NCBI GenBank assembly: GCA_950097145.1
Contig: CATNCF010000018.1
Coordinates: 1-54,722, forward strand
Direction of reading: 5' to 3'
Origin: an uncultured Lachnospiraceae bacterium
GTDB lineage: Bacteria > Bacillota > Clostridia > Lachnospirales > Lachnospiraceae
DNA: 54,722 nucleotides
The notes below the pieces were generated by a model. The model searched no databases and was not told the DNA's origin. It saw only the letters and a list, made by a program, of their open reading frames with translations. A program made the translations under genes and the position numbers. Shown here piece by piece: positions 7,904 to 16,959 of the stretch; the first letter of the stretch is position 1, and every line of letters begins with the position of its first letter.

Positions 7904-9034
7904 TTAATAATTTCCCAGCACCTTCAGATAAAGAGCCTCCTCCATCAGACCTTTTAATGCATTCTGCACTGCTCCATCATTGAGGTTTCCCTCCAGATCC
8001 ACGAAAAACCGATATTCAAAGCTCTTATCCTTTATGGGCCTGGATTCAATCTTTACCATGTTCAGGTTATTGAACATGAAGTGCGAAAGCATCCTGTACA
8101 AAGAACCGCTTTCGTGGGAAACTTCAAAACAAATGCTGACTTTTCCTGCATTCCTGTTTCGTATTTTCTCCCCTCCAACAATGATAAAACGCGTGCTGTT
8201 GTCCTCACTATAATTAATGCTATTCTTTAAGATCTTAAGCCGGAAAATATCAGCCGTTACCTGACTGGCAATGGCCGCCTGTTCTCTGCGCTGTTCTCTG
8301 AGAACCTGCTCTGCCGCCATGGCGGTATTTTTCACCGGAACCTGTTCCCAATCCTTATGTTCATTTAAAAAATCTATGCTCTGCATCAGCGCCTGTGGAT
8401 GGGAATACACTGTCTTCACATCTGACAGTTCCGCATCTGGCAGTCCCAGAAGCGCATGTTCAATCTTAATGATCTGCTCAGCCACAATATAATTGTCATA
8501 TTCCAGCATCAGGTCAAAGTTCTCCCCTATAATTCCTGCAGAAGAATTTTCTATGGGGAGCACCGCATAATCCGCTTCCCGATTCTGTATTGCCAGCATG
8601 GCTTCCCGCCAGGTATCCACATGAAAATTCTCCATTTCTTCCCCAAAATACGCCTTCATGGCAAGCTGGCTGTAGGCACCCTCTGTTCCCTGATACACCA
8701 CCTTCCTGGTATGAAACGGCAGATTGTCCACCTGTATAAATCCAAGCTCCTGTACCAATCCTTTCTGGTTCAGAAGCTGATACTGCCGCTTGCGGCTCAT
8801 GGCCATAATATGTTCAAATAGCTCCTCTACACCATAACGATTCTCCTCATGTCCCACAAGGTTTTTCACTTTTTCCAGTTTCTCTGCCTCTCTCTGCTTG
8901 TCCAGCACCTGTTTCCCCACAGAAATCTTATATTCTGCCACTTCCATGGTACGCTGCATCCGCTCCTCATACAGGGCCACAATCCGGCTGTCTATTTCAT
9001 CAATTTCCTCCCGTATTTTATCTAAATTCTTCAT
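7904..9034 (-). CDS. pheA: Bifunctional chorismate mutase / prephenate dehydratase (P-protein)
   Basis: The 376-residue protein makes phenylpyruvate from chorismate for phenylalanine synthesis. Residues 1-90 are an AroQ chorismate mutase (LDKIREEIDEIDSRIVALYEER). Residues about 110-285 are prephenate dehydratase, with YQGTEGAYSQLA, ENSSAGIIGENFD and the catalytic-region motif NSTRFIIV. The C-terminal ACT domain (GSLYRMLSHF, then VKIESRP) normally gives feedback inhibition by phenylalanine. The start is set at 9034, with AAGGA eight bases upstream. Its promoter is at 9091-9063. It is the first gene of the operon that ends with ppk1. Confidence 0.96.
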   Translation of the reverse strand: MKNLDKIREEIDEIDSRIVALYEERMQRTMEVAEYKISVGKQVLDKQREAEKLEKVKNLVGHEENRYGVEELFEHIMAMSRKRQYQLLNQKGLVQELGFIQVDNLPFHTRKVVYQGTEGAYSQLAMKAYFGEEMENFHVDTWREAMLAIQNREADYAVLPIENSSAGIIGENFDLMLEYDNYIVAEQIIKIEHALLGLPDAELSDVKTVYSHPQALMQSIDFLNEHKDWEQVPVKNTAMAAEQVLREQRREQAAIASQVTADIFRLKILKNSINYSEDNSTRFIIVGGEKIRNRNAGKVSICFEVSHESGSLYRMLSHFMFNNLNMVKIESRPIKDKSFEYRFFVDLEGNLNDGAVQNALKGLMEEALYLKVLGNY

Positions 9035-9062
9035 ATGCCACATCCTTAAAGTATTTTCTATT

Positions 9063-9091
9063 ATCATATAACAATTGGGTCTTAAAGGCAA
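9063..9091 (-). promoter_or_regulatory. Promoter of the pheA-DUF815-ppx-ppk1 operon
   Basis: TTGCCT (9091-9086), 17 bases, TATGAT (9068-9063), about 29 bases upstream of the pheA start. Confidence 0.7.
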
Positions 9092-9099
9092 GTTTTGAC

Positions 9100-9157
9100 G
9101 AAAAAAAACAGGAAGAATCATCAAATTTTCTGTTTCTTATTTGATAATTCTGCCTGT
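9100..9157 (-). terminator. Terminator of the ftsK-fhs-folD-zinc-ribbon operon
   Basis: On the minus strand two 19-base arms (9157-9139 and 9126-9108) pair with only two mismatches across a 12-base loop, followed by a run of eight T. It sits between the last gene of the upstream operon and the pheA promoter. Confidence 0.9.
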
Positions 9158-9198
9158 CTGTTAAAAATATTACTTCGACGGTTAAATATCTGCCATTT

Positions 9199-10359
9199 TT
9201 ACGGCAGATAAATATAATTGCACCTTAACACGTCGGAACGCATTCCATATTGGTCCACCAAAATCAGTGATAAAATATTATTTCCCTCCGGCATGGCGAT
9301 GGGTTCTGTGTACTTCTCTGAAGCGGAAGTAGGGTCTTTGCCGTCCCAGGTGTAATAAACGATACAGCCCTCTGGTACCCTAACAGAAATATTCTGAGGC
9401 GCACTGAAATTTCCGCCGCTTGGGATTACAATAGGCACTGCCGGCTTCTTTAATTCCACCTGGAAACTTCCCTCTGCCTCAGGTCCGTAAAGCCCATACT
9501 GGCTGCATGCAGCCGCACGAATCGTCAGCGTCTGCCCAGGTAATAATTCCACAGGATTCAGGTACTTCTGGCCCTGTCTTGGATCTGTCCCATCTGTCGT
9601 ATAATAAATATCACAATCCATTTCTGCTAAAATCCTTATAGAGAGTGCCTCTGTATAGACCCCTGGCTCTTGATCAAATTCCGGCATTTCCGGGATATAC
9701 TTAGAAAACAATTCCAAAATCTTCTCATTCACCGTCATTTCACTGAGAACTCGGATGCTGGCATAATCCTTCTGTTCATCGTAAATATCAATCAGTCTCC
9801 GGTAGATTCCTTCCTCATCCTTGTACTCTGCACACATCTGCTGTAAAAGTTCCAGCGCCTGCTTCTCTTCTCCCCGCAGCAAATAAATGTCAGCCAGAAA
9901 AAGCTTTGCCGTAAGACTGTCTTCCAATTCAATCGCGCGTTTCGCGTAATTCTCTGCCTCCCTGTAATTCCCTTCGTCTTTAAATTTTACTGCCTGCTCC
10001 ATCTGGTAATCATAAGAATTCGCCCTGCTGTGATTTACCAGTATTATAATTGCAGTTACCAGAACAACCAGGAGAATCATTGACACTACTGCAAAAATAA
10101 TACGTTTCTTTACTCTTCGATTTCCTTTTTTGGCCGATGGATTTGGAGTGGTCTTTGGTACACTTTTTTCTTTTTTTTCCTTCTCTATAATTTTTTTATC
10201 TGCCTCTTTTGCAGCTTTTTCTTCTTTTTCTTTCAGCACATCCCGCAGAAAATCATCTTCCAGCAAATTGTAATCGGATACGATCTGTGCTTCTTTCCCA
10301 CAGAAATAACAGTAAACACTCCCTACCTTCAACTCTGCTCCACAATTTGCACACTTCAT
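9199..10359 (-). CDS. Membrane protein with zinc ribbon, TPR region and chitobiase-type C-terminal domains
   Basis: The 386-residue protein starts with a zinc ribbon (MKCANCGAELKVGSVYCYFC). A charged linker and one transmembrane segment (about residues 86-110, IIFAVVSMILLVVLVTAIII) follow, then TPR-like helices (about 117-230: EGNYREAENYAKRAIELEDS). Two copies of a chitobiase C-terminal-like beta domain come last, marked by IYYTTDGTDPRQGQ and VYYTWDGKDPTSAS. The layout suggests a cytoplasmic zinc ribbon and an extracellular beta region. It is the last gene of the ftsK operon, two bases after folD, with a strong terminator beyond. Function unknown; such proteins are common in Lachnospiraceae. 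Confidence 0.8.
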   Translation of the reverse strand: MKCANCGAELKVGSVYCYFCGKEAQIVSDYNLLEDDFLRDVLKEKEEKAAKEADKKIIEKEKKEKSVPKTTPNPSAKKGNRRVKKRIIFAVVSMILLVVLVTAIIILVNHSRANSYDYQMEQAVKFKDEGNYREAENYAKRAIELEDSLTAKLFLADIYLLRGEEKQALELLQQMCAEYKDEEGIYRRLIDIYDEQKDYASIRVLSEMTVNEKILELFSKYIPEMPEFDQEPGVYTEALSIRILAEMDCDIYYTTDGTDPRQGQKYLNPVELLPGQTLTIRAAACSQYGLYGPEAEGSFQVELKKPAVPIVIPSGGNFSAPQNISVRVPEGCIVYYTWDGKDPTSASEKYTEPIAMPEGNNILSLILVDQYGMRSDVLRCNYIYLP

Positions 10360-10361
10360 TC

Positions 10362-11204
10362 TCAGCCCTCTTCTATACTCTGCACACAGTTACTCATCAG
10401 CATTGCGATAGTCATAGGGCCCACGCCTCCTGGAACCGGCGTGATTGCCGATGCCGCTGGTTCTGCCTCCTCAAATTTTACATCCCCGCATAACTTATTA
10501 TTTTCATCCCGATGGATTCCCACATCAACTACCACCGCTCCCTCTTTGATATATTCTGCGCCGATAAACCGCGGTTTTCCCATTGCTACAATAAGAATGT
10601 CAGCCTGTCTGCAAATTTCCGGCAGATTTCTGGTTTTGGAATGAGTCACTGTCACAGTGGCATTTTCCCGAAGCATCAGAAGCGCCATGGGCTTTCCAAC
10701 AATATTGCTTCTTCCGATAATCACGCAGTGTTTTCCCGCAATTTCTACACCAGAACGCTTTAGGAGCTGAATGATTCCTGCAGGCGTACAGGATAAAAAT
10801 CCAGGTTCCCCTATGGTCATGGCTCCCACACTCTGAGGATGGAATCCATCCACGTCTTTACTCGGGCTGATTGCCTGAATGACCTTATCTTCACAAATAT
10901 GAGCCGGCAAAGGAAGCTGAACCAAAATTCCCTTTACCTCTGTCTTCTCATTCAGCTCTGCAATCAGCTTTAACAGTTCTTCTTCTGTGGTTTCCTCCGG
11001 CAGTTCATATGCCAGAGACTCTATTCCAATATAGGCACAGGCATTTTTCTTATTCCGCACATACACACTCGAGGCGGGATCTGCTCCCACCTGAATCACC
11101 GCAAGGGCTCCGGTCCTGCCCTGGGCATTCAGCGCCGCTGCCTTCTCTTTCAGTTCATCCTTAATCTGTTGGGATATTTTCTTTCCATCTATGAGTTTCG
11201 CCAT
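10362..11204 (-). CDS. folD: Bifunctional methylenetetrahydrofolate dehydrogenase / cyclohydrolase
   Basis: The 280-residue FolD interconverts 5,10-methylene-, methenyl- and 10-formyl-tetrahydrofolate. Characteristic segments are VYVRNKKNACAYIGI (with the catalytic Lys), KDVDGFHP, the nucleotide-binding GRSNIVGKP and PVPGGVGPMTIAML. It follows fhs by 27 bases, so the two one-carbon enzymes are co-expressed. Length is normal. Confidence 0.97.
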   Translation of the reverse strand: MAKLIDGKKISQQIKDELKEKAAALNAQGRTGALAVIQVGADPASSVYVRNKKNACAYIGIESLAYELPEETTEEELLKLIAELNEKTEVKGILVQLPLPAHICEDKVIQAISPSKDVDGFHPQSVGAMTIGEPGFLSCTPAGIIQLLKRSGVEIAGKHCVIIGRSNIVGKPMALLMLRENATVTVTHSKTRNLPEICRQADILIVAMGKPRFIGAEYIKEGAVVVDVGIHRDENNKLCGDVKFEEAEPAASAITPVPGGVGPMTIAMLMSNCVQSIEEG

Positions 11205-11231
11205 AGCTGTTCATCCTTTCTATATATACAT

Positions 11232-12902
11232 TTAAAACAATCCGGTAATCACACCTTCATCACTCACATCAATTCCATAAGCTGCCGGAGCCTTGCCAAG
11301 TCCTGGCATCGTCATAATTGCTCCTGTGACTGCCACCACAAATCCTGCTCCTGCCGAAACGTATACCTCCCTGACATTGACAGTAAATCCAGAAGGACGC
11401 CCCAGTTTTGTCTGATCATCTGACAAAGAATACTGTGTCTTCGCCATACAGACTGGAAAATCTCCCATTCCAAGTTCTTCAATTCTTTTTAATTCCTTCA
11501 AAGCCGCCGGAGCATAGCTCACGCCGTCCGCGCCATAAATTTCTTTTGCCACTGTCTCAATTTTTTCTGTCAGAGACAGGCTGCTTTCGTAAAGAGGTTT
11601 AAAATTACTTTCTTTTTCTTCTAAAGTTTTCAATACTTTTTCGGCCAGGGCAGCGCCGCCTTCCCCGCCCTTTTCCCAGACTTCTGATAAAGCGAATTCA
11701 CATCCTCTTTCCTGGCAGAACTGTTGTACATATTCTGTCTCAGCCCTGGTATCTGTGAGGAAAGAATTTAAGGTAACAACAACAGGAACATGATATTTCT
11801 GCAAATTCTCAATATGTTTTTCCAGGTTTACAATTCCCCTTTTCAAAGCTTCCAGGTTCTCGGTGGAAAGATCTGCTTTCGGCACGCCTCCATTGTACTT
11901 TAATGCGCGCACTGTGGCCACCAAAACCACTGCGTCCGGTTTTAAACCGGCCATCCTGCACTTGATATCCAAAAACTTCTCCGCTCCCAGGTCCGCGCCA
12001 AATCCTGCCTCTGTCACCACATAATCTGCCAGCTTTAATGCCGTCTTCGTGGCACGCACACTGTTGCAGCCATGGGCAATATTTGCAAAAGGCCCTCCAT
12101 GGATAATGGCCGGGGTATGCTCCAGGGTCTGAATCAGATTGGGCTTTAATGCATCTTTCAAAAGGGCTGCCATCGCCCCTGTGGCTTTCAAGTCATCTGC
12201 CGTCACTGGTTTTCCTTCAAAATTATACGCCACAATAATCCTGCCCAGGCGTTTCTTTAAATCTGCCATGTCGTCTGCAAGACATAAGACCGCCATAATT
12301 TCTGATGCCACGGTGATAACAAAGTGATCTTCCCGTACCATACCGTCCATCTTACTGCCAAGTCCTACCACAATATTGCGCAGCACCCGGTCATTCATAT
12401 CCATGCAGCGTTTCCATACCACCTGTCTGGGATCAATATTCAGTTCATTTCCCTGCTGAATATGATTGTCTAACAAAGCGGCAAGCAAATTATTTGCAGA
12501 TGTAATTGCATGAAAATCCCCGGTAAAATGCAGGTTCAAATCCTCCATGGGAACTACCTGTGCATATCCTCCGCCTGCAGCGCCTCCCTTAATGCCAAAA
12601 CAAGGGCCAAGGGAGGGCTCCCGAAGTGCCAGAACTGCTTTCTTTCCCATTCTTCCAAAAGCTTCTCCCAGTCCAACGCTGGTGGTTGTTTTTCCTTCCC
12701 CGGCCGGGGTTGGATTTATCGCTGTCACAAGAATTAATTTTCCGTCCTTGCGATTCTTTACTTTTTCCATCAATTCATCTGTCAGTTTTGCCTTGTAACT
12801 GCCGTACAACTCCAGCTCGTCTTCCTGAATGCCAAGCTGCGCAGCCACTTCACGGATGTGCAGCATCTCTGCTTCCTGTGCAATCTGAATATCAGTCTTC
12901 AT
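11232..12902 (-). CDS. fhs: Formate-tetrahydrofolate ligase
   Basis: The 556-residue enzyme condenses formate and tetrahydrofolate with ATP to give 10-formyl-THF, the entry step of the methyl branch in acetogens and a purine-supply step in other Clostridia. The P-loop [10 protein letters not shown] is at residues 65-74. [20 protein letters not shown] and the [14 protein letters not shown] segment are typical. Full length for the family. GGGAGGA precedes the ATG. It feeds FolD, encoded next. Confidence 0.98.
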   Translation of the reverse strand: MKTDIQIAQEAEMLHIREVAAQLGIQEDELELYGSYKAKLTDELMEKVKNRKDGKLILVTAINPTPAGEGKTTTSVGLGEAFGRMGKKAVLALREPSLGPCFGIKGGAAGGGYAQVVPMEDLNLHFTGDFHAITSANNLLAALLDNHIQQGNELNIDPRQVVWKRCMDMNDRVLRNIVVGLGSKMDGMVREDHFVITVASEIMAVLCLADDMADLKKRLGRIIVAYNFEGKPVTADDLKATGAMAALLKDALKPNLIQTLEHTPAIIHGGPFANIAHGCNSVRATKTALKLADYVVTEAGFGADLGAEKFLDIKCRMAGLKPDAVVLVATVRALKYNGGVPKADLSTENLEALKRGIVNLEKHIENLQKYHVPVVVTLNSFLTDTRAETEYVQQFCQERGCEFALSEVWEKGGEGGAALAEKVLKTLEEKESNFKPLYESSLSLTEKIETVAKEIYGADGVSYAPAALKELKRIEELGMGDFPVCMAKTQYSLSDDQTKLGRPSGFTVNVREVYVSAGAGFVVAVTGAIMTMPGLGKAPAAYGIDVSDEGVITGLF

Positions 12903-12977
12903 ATTCTTCCTCCCGTTTTCGCTTTTATAAAAAAATACTATATTTTTCCAGTCTGCTAAGGTTGATCATAACACAAT

Positions 12978-15809
12978 CTAAACATGCTCGTCTACATATT
13001 CTTCAAATTCTGATAAGGACATTAAGATCTTTCTGGGTTTAGTGCCTTCTTCCGGTCCTACCACACCGGCTTCCTCCAATTGATCCATAATCCTTGCTGC
13101 ACGGTTAAAGCCAATTTTAAACATACGCTGCAGCATACCGATGGACCCCTTTTCCTTTTCTATCACAAATTTTCCAGCCTCCACAAAATAGGCGTCTCTC
13201 TCTGAGCCTCCGCTGCCTCCTGCTCCTCCCTGGGAAATGGAAACAGTATTCATCTTTTCTTCAATCTCCGTATTGTAGACCACAGTGCTCTGCTTTTTCA
13301 GGAAATCTACCACAGCCTCTACCTCCTGGTCAGACACAAAGGGTCCCTGGACTCTCAGGGGTTTTTGATATCCCTGTGGGTAAAACAGCATATCGCCGTT
13401 TCCTAATAGCTTCTCTGCACCGTTCATATCAAGAATCGTTCTGGAATCCACGCCAGAGGACACGGAAAATGCAATTCTGGAAGGCATATTCGCCTTGATT
13501 AGGCCCGTAATAACATCCACAGAAGGACGCTGGGTGGCTATAATTAAATGAATCCCGGCCGCCCGGGCAAGCTGTGCCAAACGGCAGATGGCATCCTCCA
13601 CATCTCCAGGCGCCACCATCATTAAATCTGCAAGCTCATCTACCACAATCACAATCTGCGGAAGCTTTTTGGGTTTTGTCTCATCTTCTACTTTCCCAAT
13701 TGCTTCCACTTTCTTATTATATCCCTTCAGATCACGCACCTGACAATCCGCAAACTTCTGATAGCGGTCTGTCATCTCTGACACCGCCCAGTGCAGAGCC
13801 CCTGCTGCCTTTTTGGGATCGGTAACCACCGGGATAAATAAATGAGGAATTCCATTATATACACTCAGCTCCACCACTTTTGGATCAATGAGGATCAATT
13901 TAACATCTTCCGGGTCTGCCTTATATAAAATACTCATAATGATCGTATTGATACAGACAGATTTACCAGAACCAGTAGCTCCTGCAATCAAGAGATGGGG
14001 CATCTTGGCAATATCGGCAACCACCACCTGCCCCCCGATATCTTTCCCAGCAGTGAAACAGATGCTGGAAGCGTGATTTTGGAACTCTGCTGCTTCAACC
14101 ATCTCACGAAATCTTACCATCACATTTTCCTTATTGGGCACCTCAATTCCAATTGCCGCCTTTCCAGGAATAGGCGCCTCAATACGGATATCTGCCGCTG
14201 CAAGGTTCAGCTTCAAATCATCTGCAAGATTCACAATTTTGCTGACCTTAACCCCCAGTTCCGGCTGAATTTCATATCTGGTGACACTGGGACCGCAGCT
14301 TACGTCTGTAACTGTCACGTTCACACCGAAGTTCTTAAATATCTGCTGCAGTTGAATGGCCGTTTCCTGAAGCTGCTGCCGGTTCTCTTTTTTCGCAGAA
14401 TTCCCCTGCATTAGCAGGGAAACAGGCGGCAAAAGGTATTTATGTTTCTCTGGCTGTCCCAGTGCAGGGGGCAGTTCCTGAATCTCTTCCGTCCTTTCTG
14501 GATTTTGGAGTTCTTCCATTACCGCCGGCTCTTCCGGCTCAGAATACTCCTGCACAGTTTTCCCCATAGATGCGGAAAGTTCCTGAATTTCCTGCTCCAC
14601 AAATGCTTCATCTTTTTGCATTTTCTCTTCCAAAGGTACCGGCATTTCTTCCGGAACAGATATAGACTTTTCTTCTTCCAAAGGCATAAGCTTTTCTCTG
14701 TTTTCTTGTCCCAAAGGCATAAGCTTTTCTTCTTCCAAAGAGATAGCAGTTCTATCATTCTCTTGTTTATTTTCTGCTATGTCTCCCGGCCAAAATGCAG
14801 GAAACTTTTCGATGCTTTCGTCCATTTGAACAGGAACCTCCTGATTCAGGGACTTTAGTTCCTGTCTTTGTTCTGCTGTCTTCCTGCTTATTCTTGGCTT
14901 CCTATGTATATTCTTTACTACTACTGGTTCTTCCCCTTGGGACATTTTACTAACTGTAAAAAGATCTTCTTTTACTGGTACAGTTGTTACAGATGCAGAC
15001 TTTTCAACTTCCAATGGAAGTTTCAGTTCACTGATATTATCAGAATGCCTGTTAGATGCCGGCTGAATCCTGGTATTCAATGCGACTCCTTCCACCTTCC
15101 TGTCCATACGCCTCTGGGCCTGTTCTTCCTGGCGCTGTTCCAGTTCTTCCTGGCGCTGAGCACGCAGCTCCCGGCGCCTTGCAGCATCTTCTTTTGCAGT
15201 GTCATATACTTTACGGCTTCCTTTTCTTACACCGCCCAGAAATGAACGCTCTGTCAAAAGTACCATGGAAATTATCAATGTAATCACATCTACAACATAT
15301 GTCCCAGCTTTTCCCACTGCAGGGCAAAGCAAACTGGCAAGCAATCCTCCTACCGCTCCGCCGCCGCTCCTATATTCTGCCGCATACTGAAAAGACTTTT
15401 TTACAGAATATCCTTCACCGCTTCCTGCCACTAGTTCCACAAACAGGCACAAAAAAGCAGTAAATAAAATTCCTGCCGCCAGTTTTACCATTGCCATGCC
15501 GTTATCACGATTGGAGATAAAAAAAGCGGTGCCTACAAAAAAGCAAATTGGAAAAAGATAAGCTATCATGCCGAACAGCCCAAAACTTGCTGAGCTTATC
15601 CATTTTCCCAGAAAACCTCCAATTCCAAAATTACTGATAAACATTAGAATACATACTGCCAGAATCACCAACAGAATCACTTCACTCCTAAAAGATACCC
15701 CTGAACTGGTGGAAGTATTCTTTTGGGTTCCTCTGTTCCTGCCCCTGCCAGTACCCGGCGTACTTTTTGTACTTTTCTTATTCCTTGTATTTTCAGGCTT
15801 AGATGCCAT
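12978..15809 (-). CDS. ftsK: DNA translocase FtsK/SpoIIIE
   Basis: The 943-residue protein pumps DNA at the septum during division or sporulation. About four transmembrane segments (roughly 44-66, 76-98, 106-130, 150-190) are followed by a long charged linker (200-470). The motor domain has Walker A GATGSGKS at 610-617 and a Walker B-like [13 protein letters not shown]. The C-terminal gamma winged-helix domain begins near residue 870 ([16 protein letters not shown]). The linker carries short repeats of KLMPL (362-366, 373-377). GGAGG precedes the ATG. It lies next to tepA, as spoIIIE does in Bacillus. Whether it serves division or sporulation cannot be told. Confidence 0.96.
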   Translation of the reverse strand: MASKPENTRNKKSTKSTPGTGRGRNRGTQKNTSTSSGVSFRSEVILLVILAVCILMFISNFGIGGFLGKWISSASFGLFGMIAYLFPICFFVGTAFFISNRDNGMAMVKLAAGILFTAFLCLFVELVAGSGEGYSVKKSFQYAAEYRSGGGAVGGLLASLLCPAVGKAGTYVVDVITLIISMVLLTERSFLGGVRKGSRKVYDTAKEDAARRRELRAQRQEELEQRQEEQAQRRMDRKVEGVALNTRIQPASNRHSDNISELKLPLEVEKSASVTTVPVKEDLFTVSKMSQGEEPVVVKNIHRKPRISRKTAEQRQELKSLNQEVPVQMDESIEKFPAFWPGDIAENKQENDRTAISLEEEKLMPLGQENREKLMPLEEEKSISVPEEMPVPLEEKMQKDEAFVEQEIQELSASMGKTVQEYSEPEEPAVMEELQNPERTEEIQELPPALGQPEKHKYLLPPVSLLMQGNSAKKENRQQLQETAIQLQQIFKNFGVNVTVTDVSCGPSVTRYEIQPELGVKVSKIVNLADDLKLNLAAADIRIEAPIPGKAAIGIEVPNKENVMVRFREMVEAAEFQNHASSICFTAGKDIGGQVVVADIAKMPHLLIAGATGSGKSVCINTIIMSILYKADPEDVKLILIDPKVVELSVYNGIPHLFIPVVTDPKKAAGALHWAVSEMTDRYQKFADCQVRDLKGYNKKVEAIGKVEDETKPKKLPQIVIVVDELADLMMVAPGDVEDAICRLAQLARAAGIHLIIATQRPSVDVITGLIKANMPSRIAFSVSSGVDSRTILDMNGAEKLLGNGDMLFYPQGYQKPLRVQGPFVSDQEVEAVVDFLKKQSTVVYNTEIEEKMNTVSISQGGAGGSGGSERDAYFVEAGKFVIEKEKGSIGMLQRMFKIGFNRAARIMDQLEEAGVVGPEEGTKPRKILMSLSEFEEYVDEHV

Positions 15810-15887
15810 AACATTTCCTCCTAACCTCTCGCCCTTTGTCCATTACTGTACGATTCTTGAGTTATCCCCGAATTGCACACTCTTTAT

Positions 15888-15916
15888 AGTTTATCACAAT
15901 TAGCAGAAAATGTCAT
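15888..15916 (-). promoter_or_regulatory. Promoter of the ftsK operon
   Basis: ATGACA (15916-15911), 17 bases, TAAACT (15893-15888), about 80 bases upstream of the ftsK start. Confidence 0.65.
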
Positions 15917-15935
15917 TAGCACTTTCCCCTGGTTT

Positions 15936-16640
15936 TTAGTTTTCGTTATTTTGCTTATTTTCGTCTATCATCTGATGTAATTTCTTCATAGCTTCGTCAA
16001 TGCCGCCCACTTCATTGATAATCCCTTCCTCTACCGCCTGTCTTCCAACTAAAATCGTTCCCAAATCCTTGGTCAGCATACTGGTATTCATCATCATTTT
16101 TTCCAAACGTTCCTGGGTGGTAAAACAATGTTCCGCCACAAATCCGGTAATCCGATCCTGCATCTGCTGAAAATAATCATAAGTTTGAGGCGCGCCGATC
16201 ACCAACCCATTCAGGCGCACCGGATGAATCACCATTGTGCCAGTGGGAACAATATAAGAATAATCTGTGGACACGGCAAGAGGCACGCCAATGGAATGGC
16301 TGCCTCCCAGCACCAGCGACACGGTAGGTTTGCTCAAAGACGATATCATTTCTGCAATGGCAAGTCCTGATTCCACGTCACCGCCCACCGTATTGAGCAA
16401 AAGCATAACACCGTCTACACTGTCATCATCTTCAATGGATGCAAGTTTCGGCAGAACATGTTCATATTTGGTAGTCTTAGCATTTGGAGACAGCGTCTCG
16501 TGTCCCTCAATTTCTCCAATGATAGATAACAAATGAATCTTATGGCGTCCAGTTCCCTGTTCTAATGTCAACTGCCCCATATCCTTGATTTCTTCATTTT
16601 CGTTTTTCTCTTTTTCCTGCTGTTTTACATCTTTTTCCAT
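15936..16640 (-). CDS. tepA: ClpP-fold serine protease of the TepA family
   Basis: The 234-residue protein has the ClpP crotonase-like core. GGSHSIGVPLA holds the likely nucleophile Ser116, and MVIHPVR holds His139. The order resembles ClpP SMG and IH motifs, but the sequence is the TepA/YmfB type. In Bacillus subtilis tepA lies beside spoIIIE, and it lies beside ftsK here. TepA was linked to protein translocation and signal-peptide breakdown. The N-terminal 30 residues are charged, with no signal peptide. The ribosome site AAAGGGA precedes the ATG. Confidence 0.88.
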   Translation of the reverse strand: MEKDVKQQEKEKNENEEIKDMGQLTLEQGTGRHKIHLLSIIGEIEGHETLSPNAKTTKYEHVLPKLASIEDDDSVDGVMLLLNTVGGDVESGLAIAEMISSLSKPTVSLVLGGSHSIGVPLAVSTDYSYIVPTGTMVIHPVRLNGLVIGAPQTYDYFQQMQDRITGFVAEHCFTTQERLEKMMMNTSMLTKDLGTILVGRQAVEEGIINEVGGIDEAMKKLHQMIDENKQNNEN

Positions 16641-16724
16641 ACAAATTCCCTTTCTGTTGCCCTCGACATTCTGAATCTCATTTAGTATGGGAATTTTTAT
16701 TGGATTTTATACTGAAAATGCAAA

Positions 16725-16850
16725 CTACTTCTCTAGCCATCCAACCAATTTACAAGTCAGCCTATTCATATTTTTTTCAAAAATAATATAAAACAGCCAC
16801 GCTATTACAGCAGATACAGTTAATGTTATAGTTAAATCGATTAGCTTCAT
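16725..16850 (-). CDS. Small single-pass membrane protein, 41 residues
   Basis: ATG at 16850 is preceded by AAGGAAGGGGGA about nine bases upstream. The frame codes for a 41-residue peptide: short N-terminus MKLID, one hydrophobic stretch of about 20 residues (roughly 6-24, rich in Val/Ile/Leu/Trp), then a basic tail with Lys and Arg ending WLEK. It sits between the glgA terminator and tepA, 84 bases before tepA. It resembles no family I recognise. The good ribosome site and clean membrane helix make it a likely real gene. Confidence 0.6.
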   Translation of the reverse strand: MKLIDLTITLTVSAVIAWLFYIIFEKNMNRLTCKLVGWLEK

Positions 16851-16891
16851 ATAACTTATCCCCCTTCCTTGTATGAATTAATTGAGTACAG

Positions 16892-16933
16892 CAAAAAGGA
16901 GCTGCCGTACAAAGCACTTTATACAGCAGCTCC
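16892..16933 (-). terminator. Terminator downstream of glgA
   Basis: On the minus strand GGAGCTGC plus GTATAAAG pair with CTTTGTAC plus GCAGCTCC, followed by TTTTTG. It starts 27 bases after the glgA stop codon. Confidence 0.9.
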
Positions 16934-16959
16934 ATAAATCTTCTGTCTTTTGCCTCTTC

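Noticed and set aside
9165..9212. Possible short relative of the 150-base palindrome near the end of the zinc-ribbon gene
   Set aside because: Only GGTTAAATAT plus a T-run is shared; the rest differs and part is coding, so the likeness may be chance.
12903..12977. A separate promoter for fhs
   Set aside because: An extended -10 (TGTTATGAT) is visible at about 12,970 but with no -35 box; read-through from ftsK is as likely, so no promoter is called.
14519..14758. Minus-strand alternative frame inside the ftsK linker with repeated Lys/Leu/Trp units
   Set aside because: It arises from the repetitive KLMPL-type linker read in another frame; ftsK is intact across the region.
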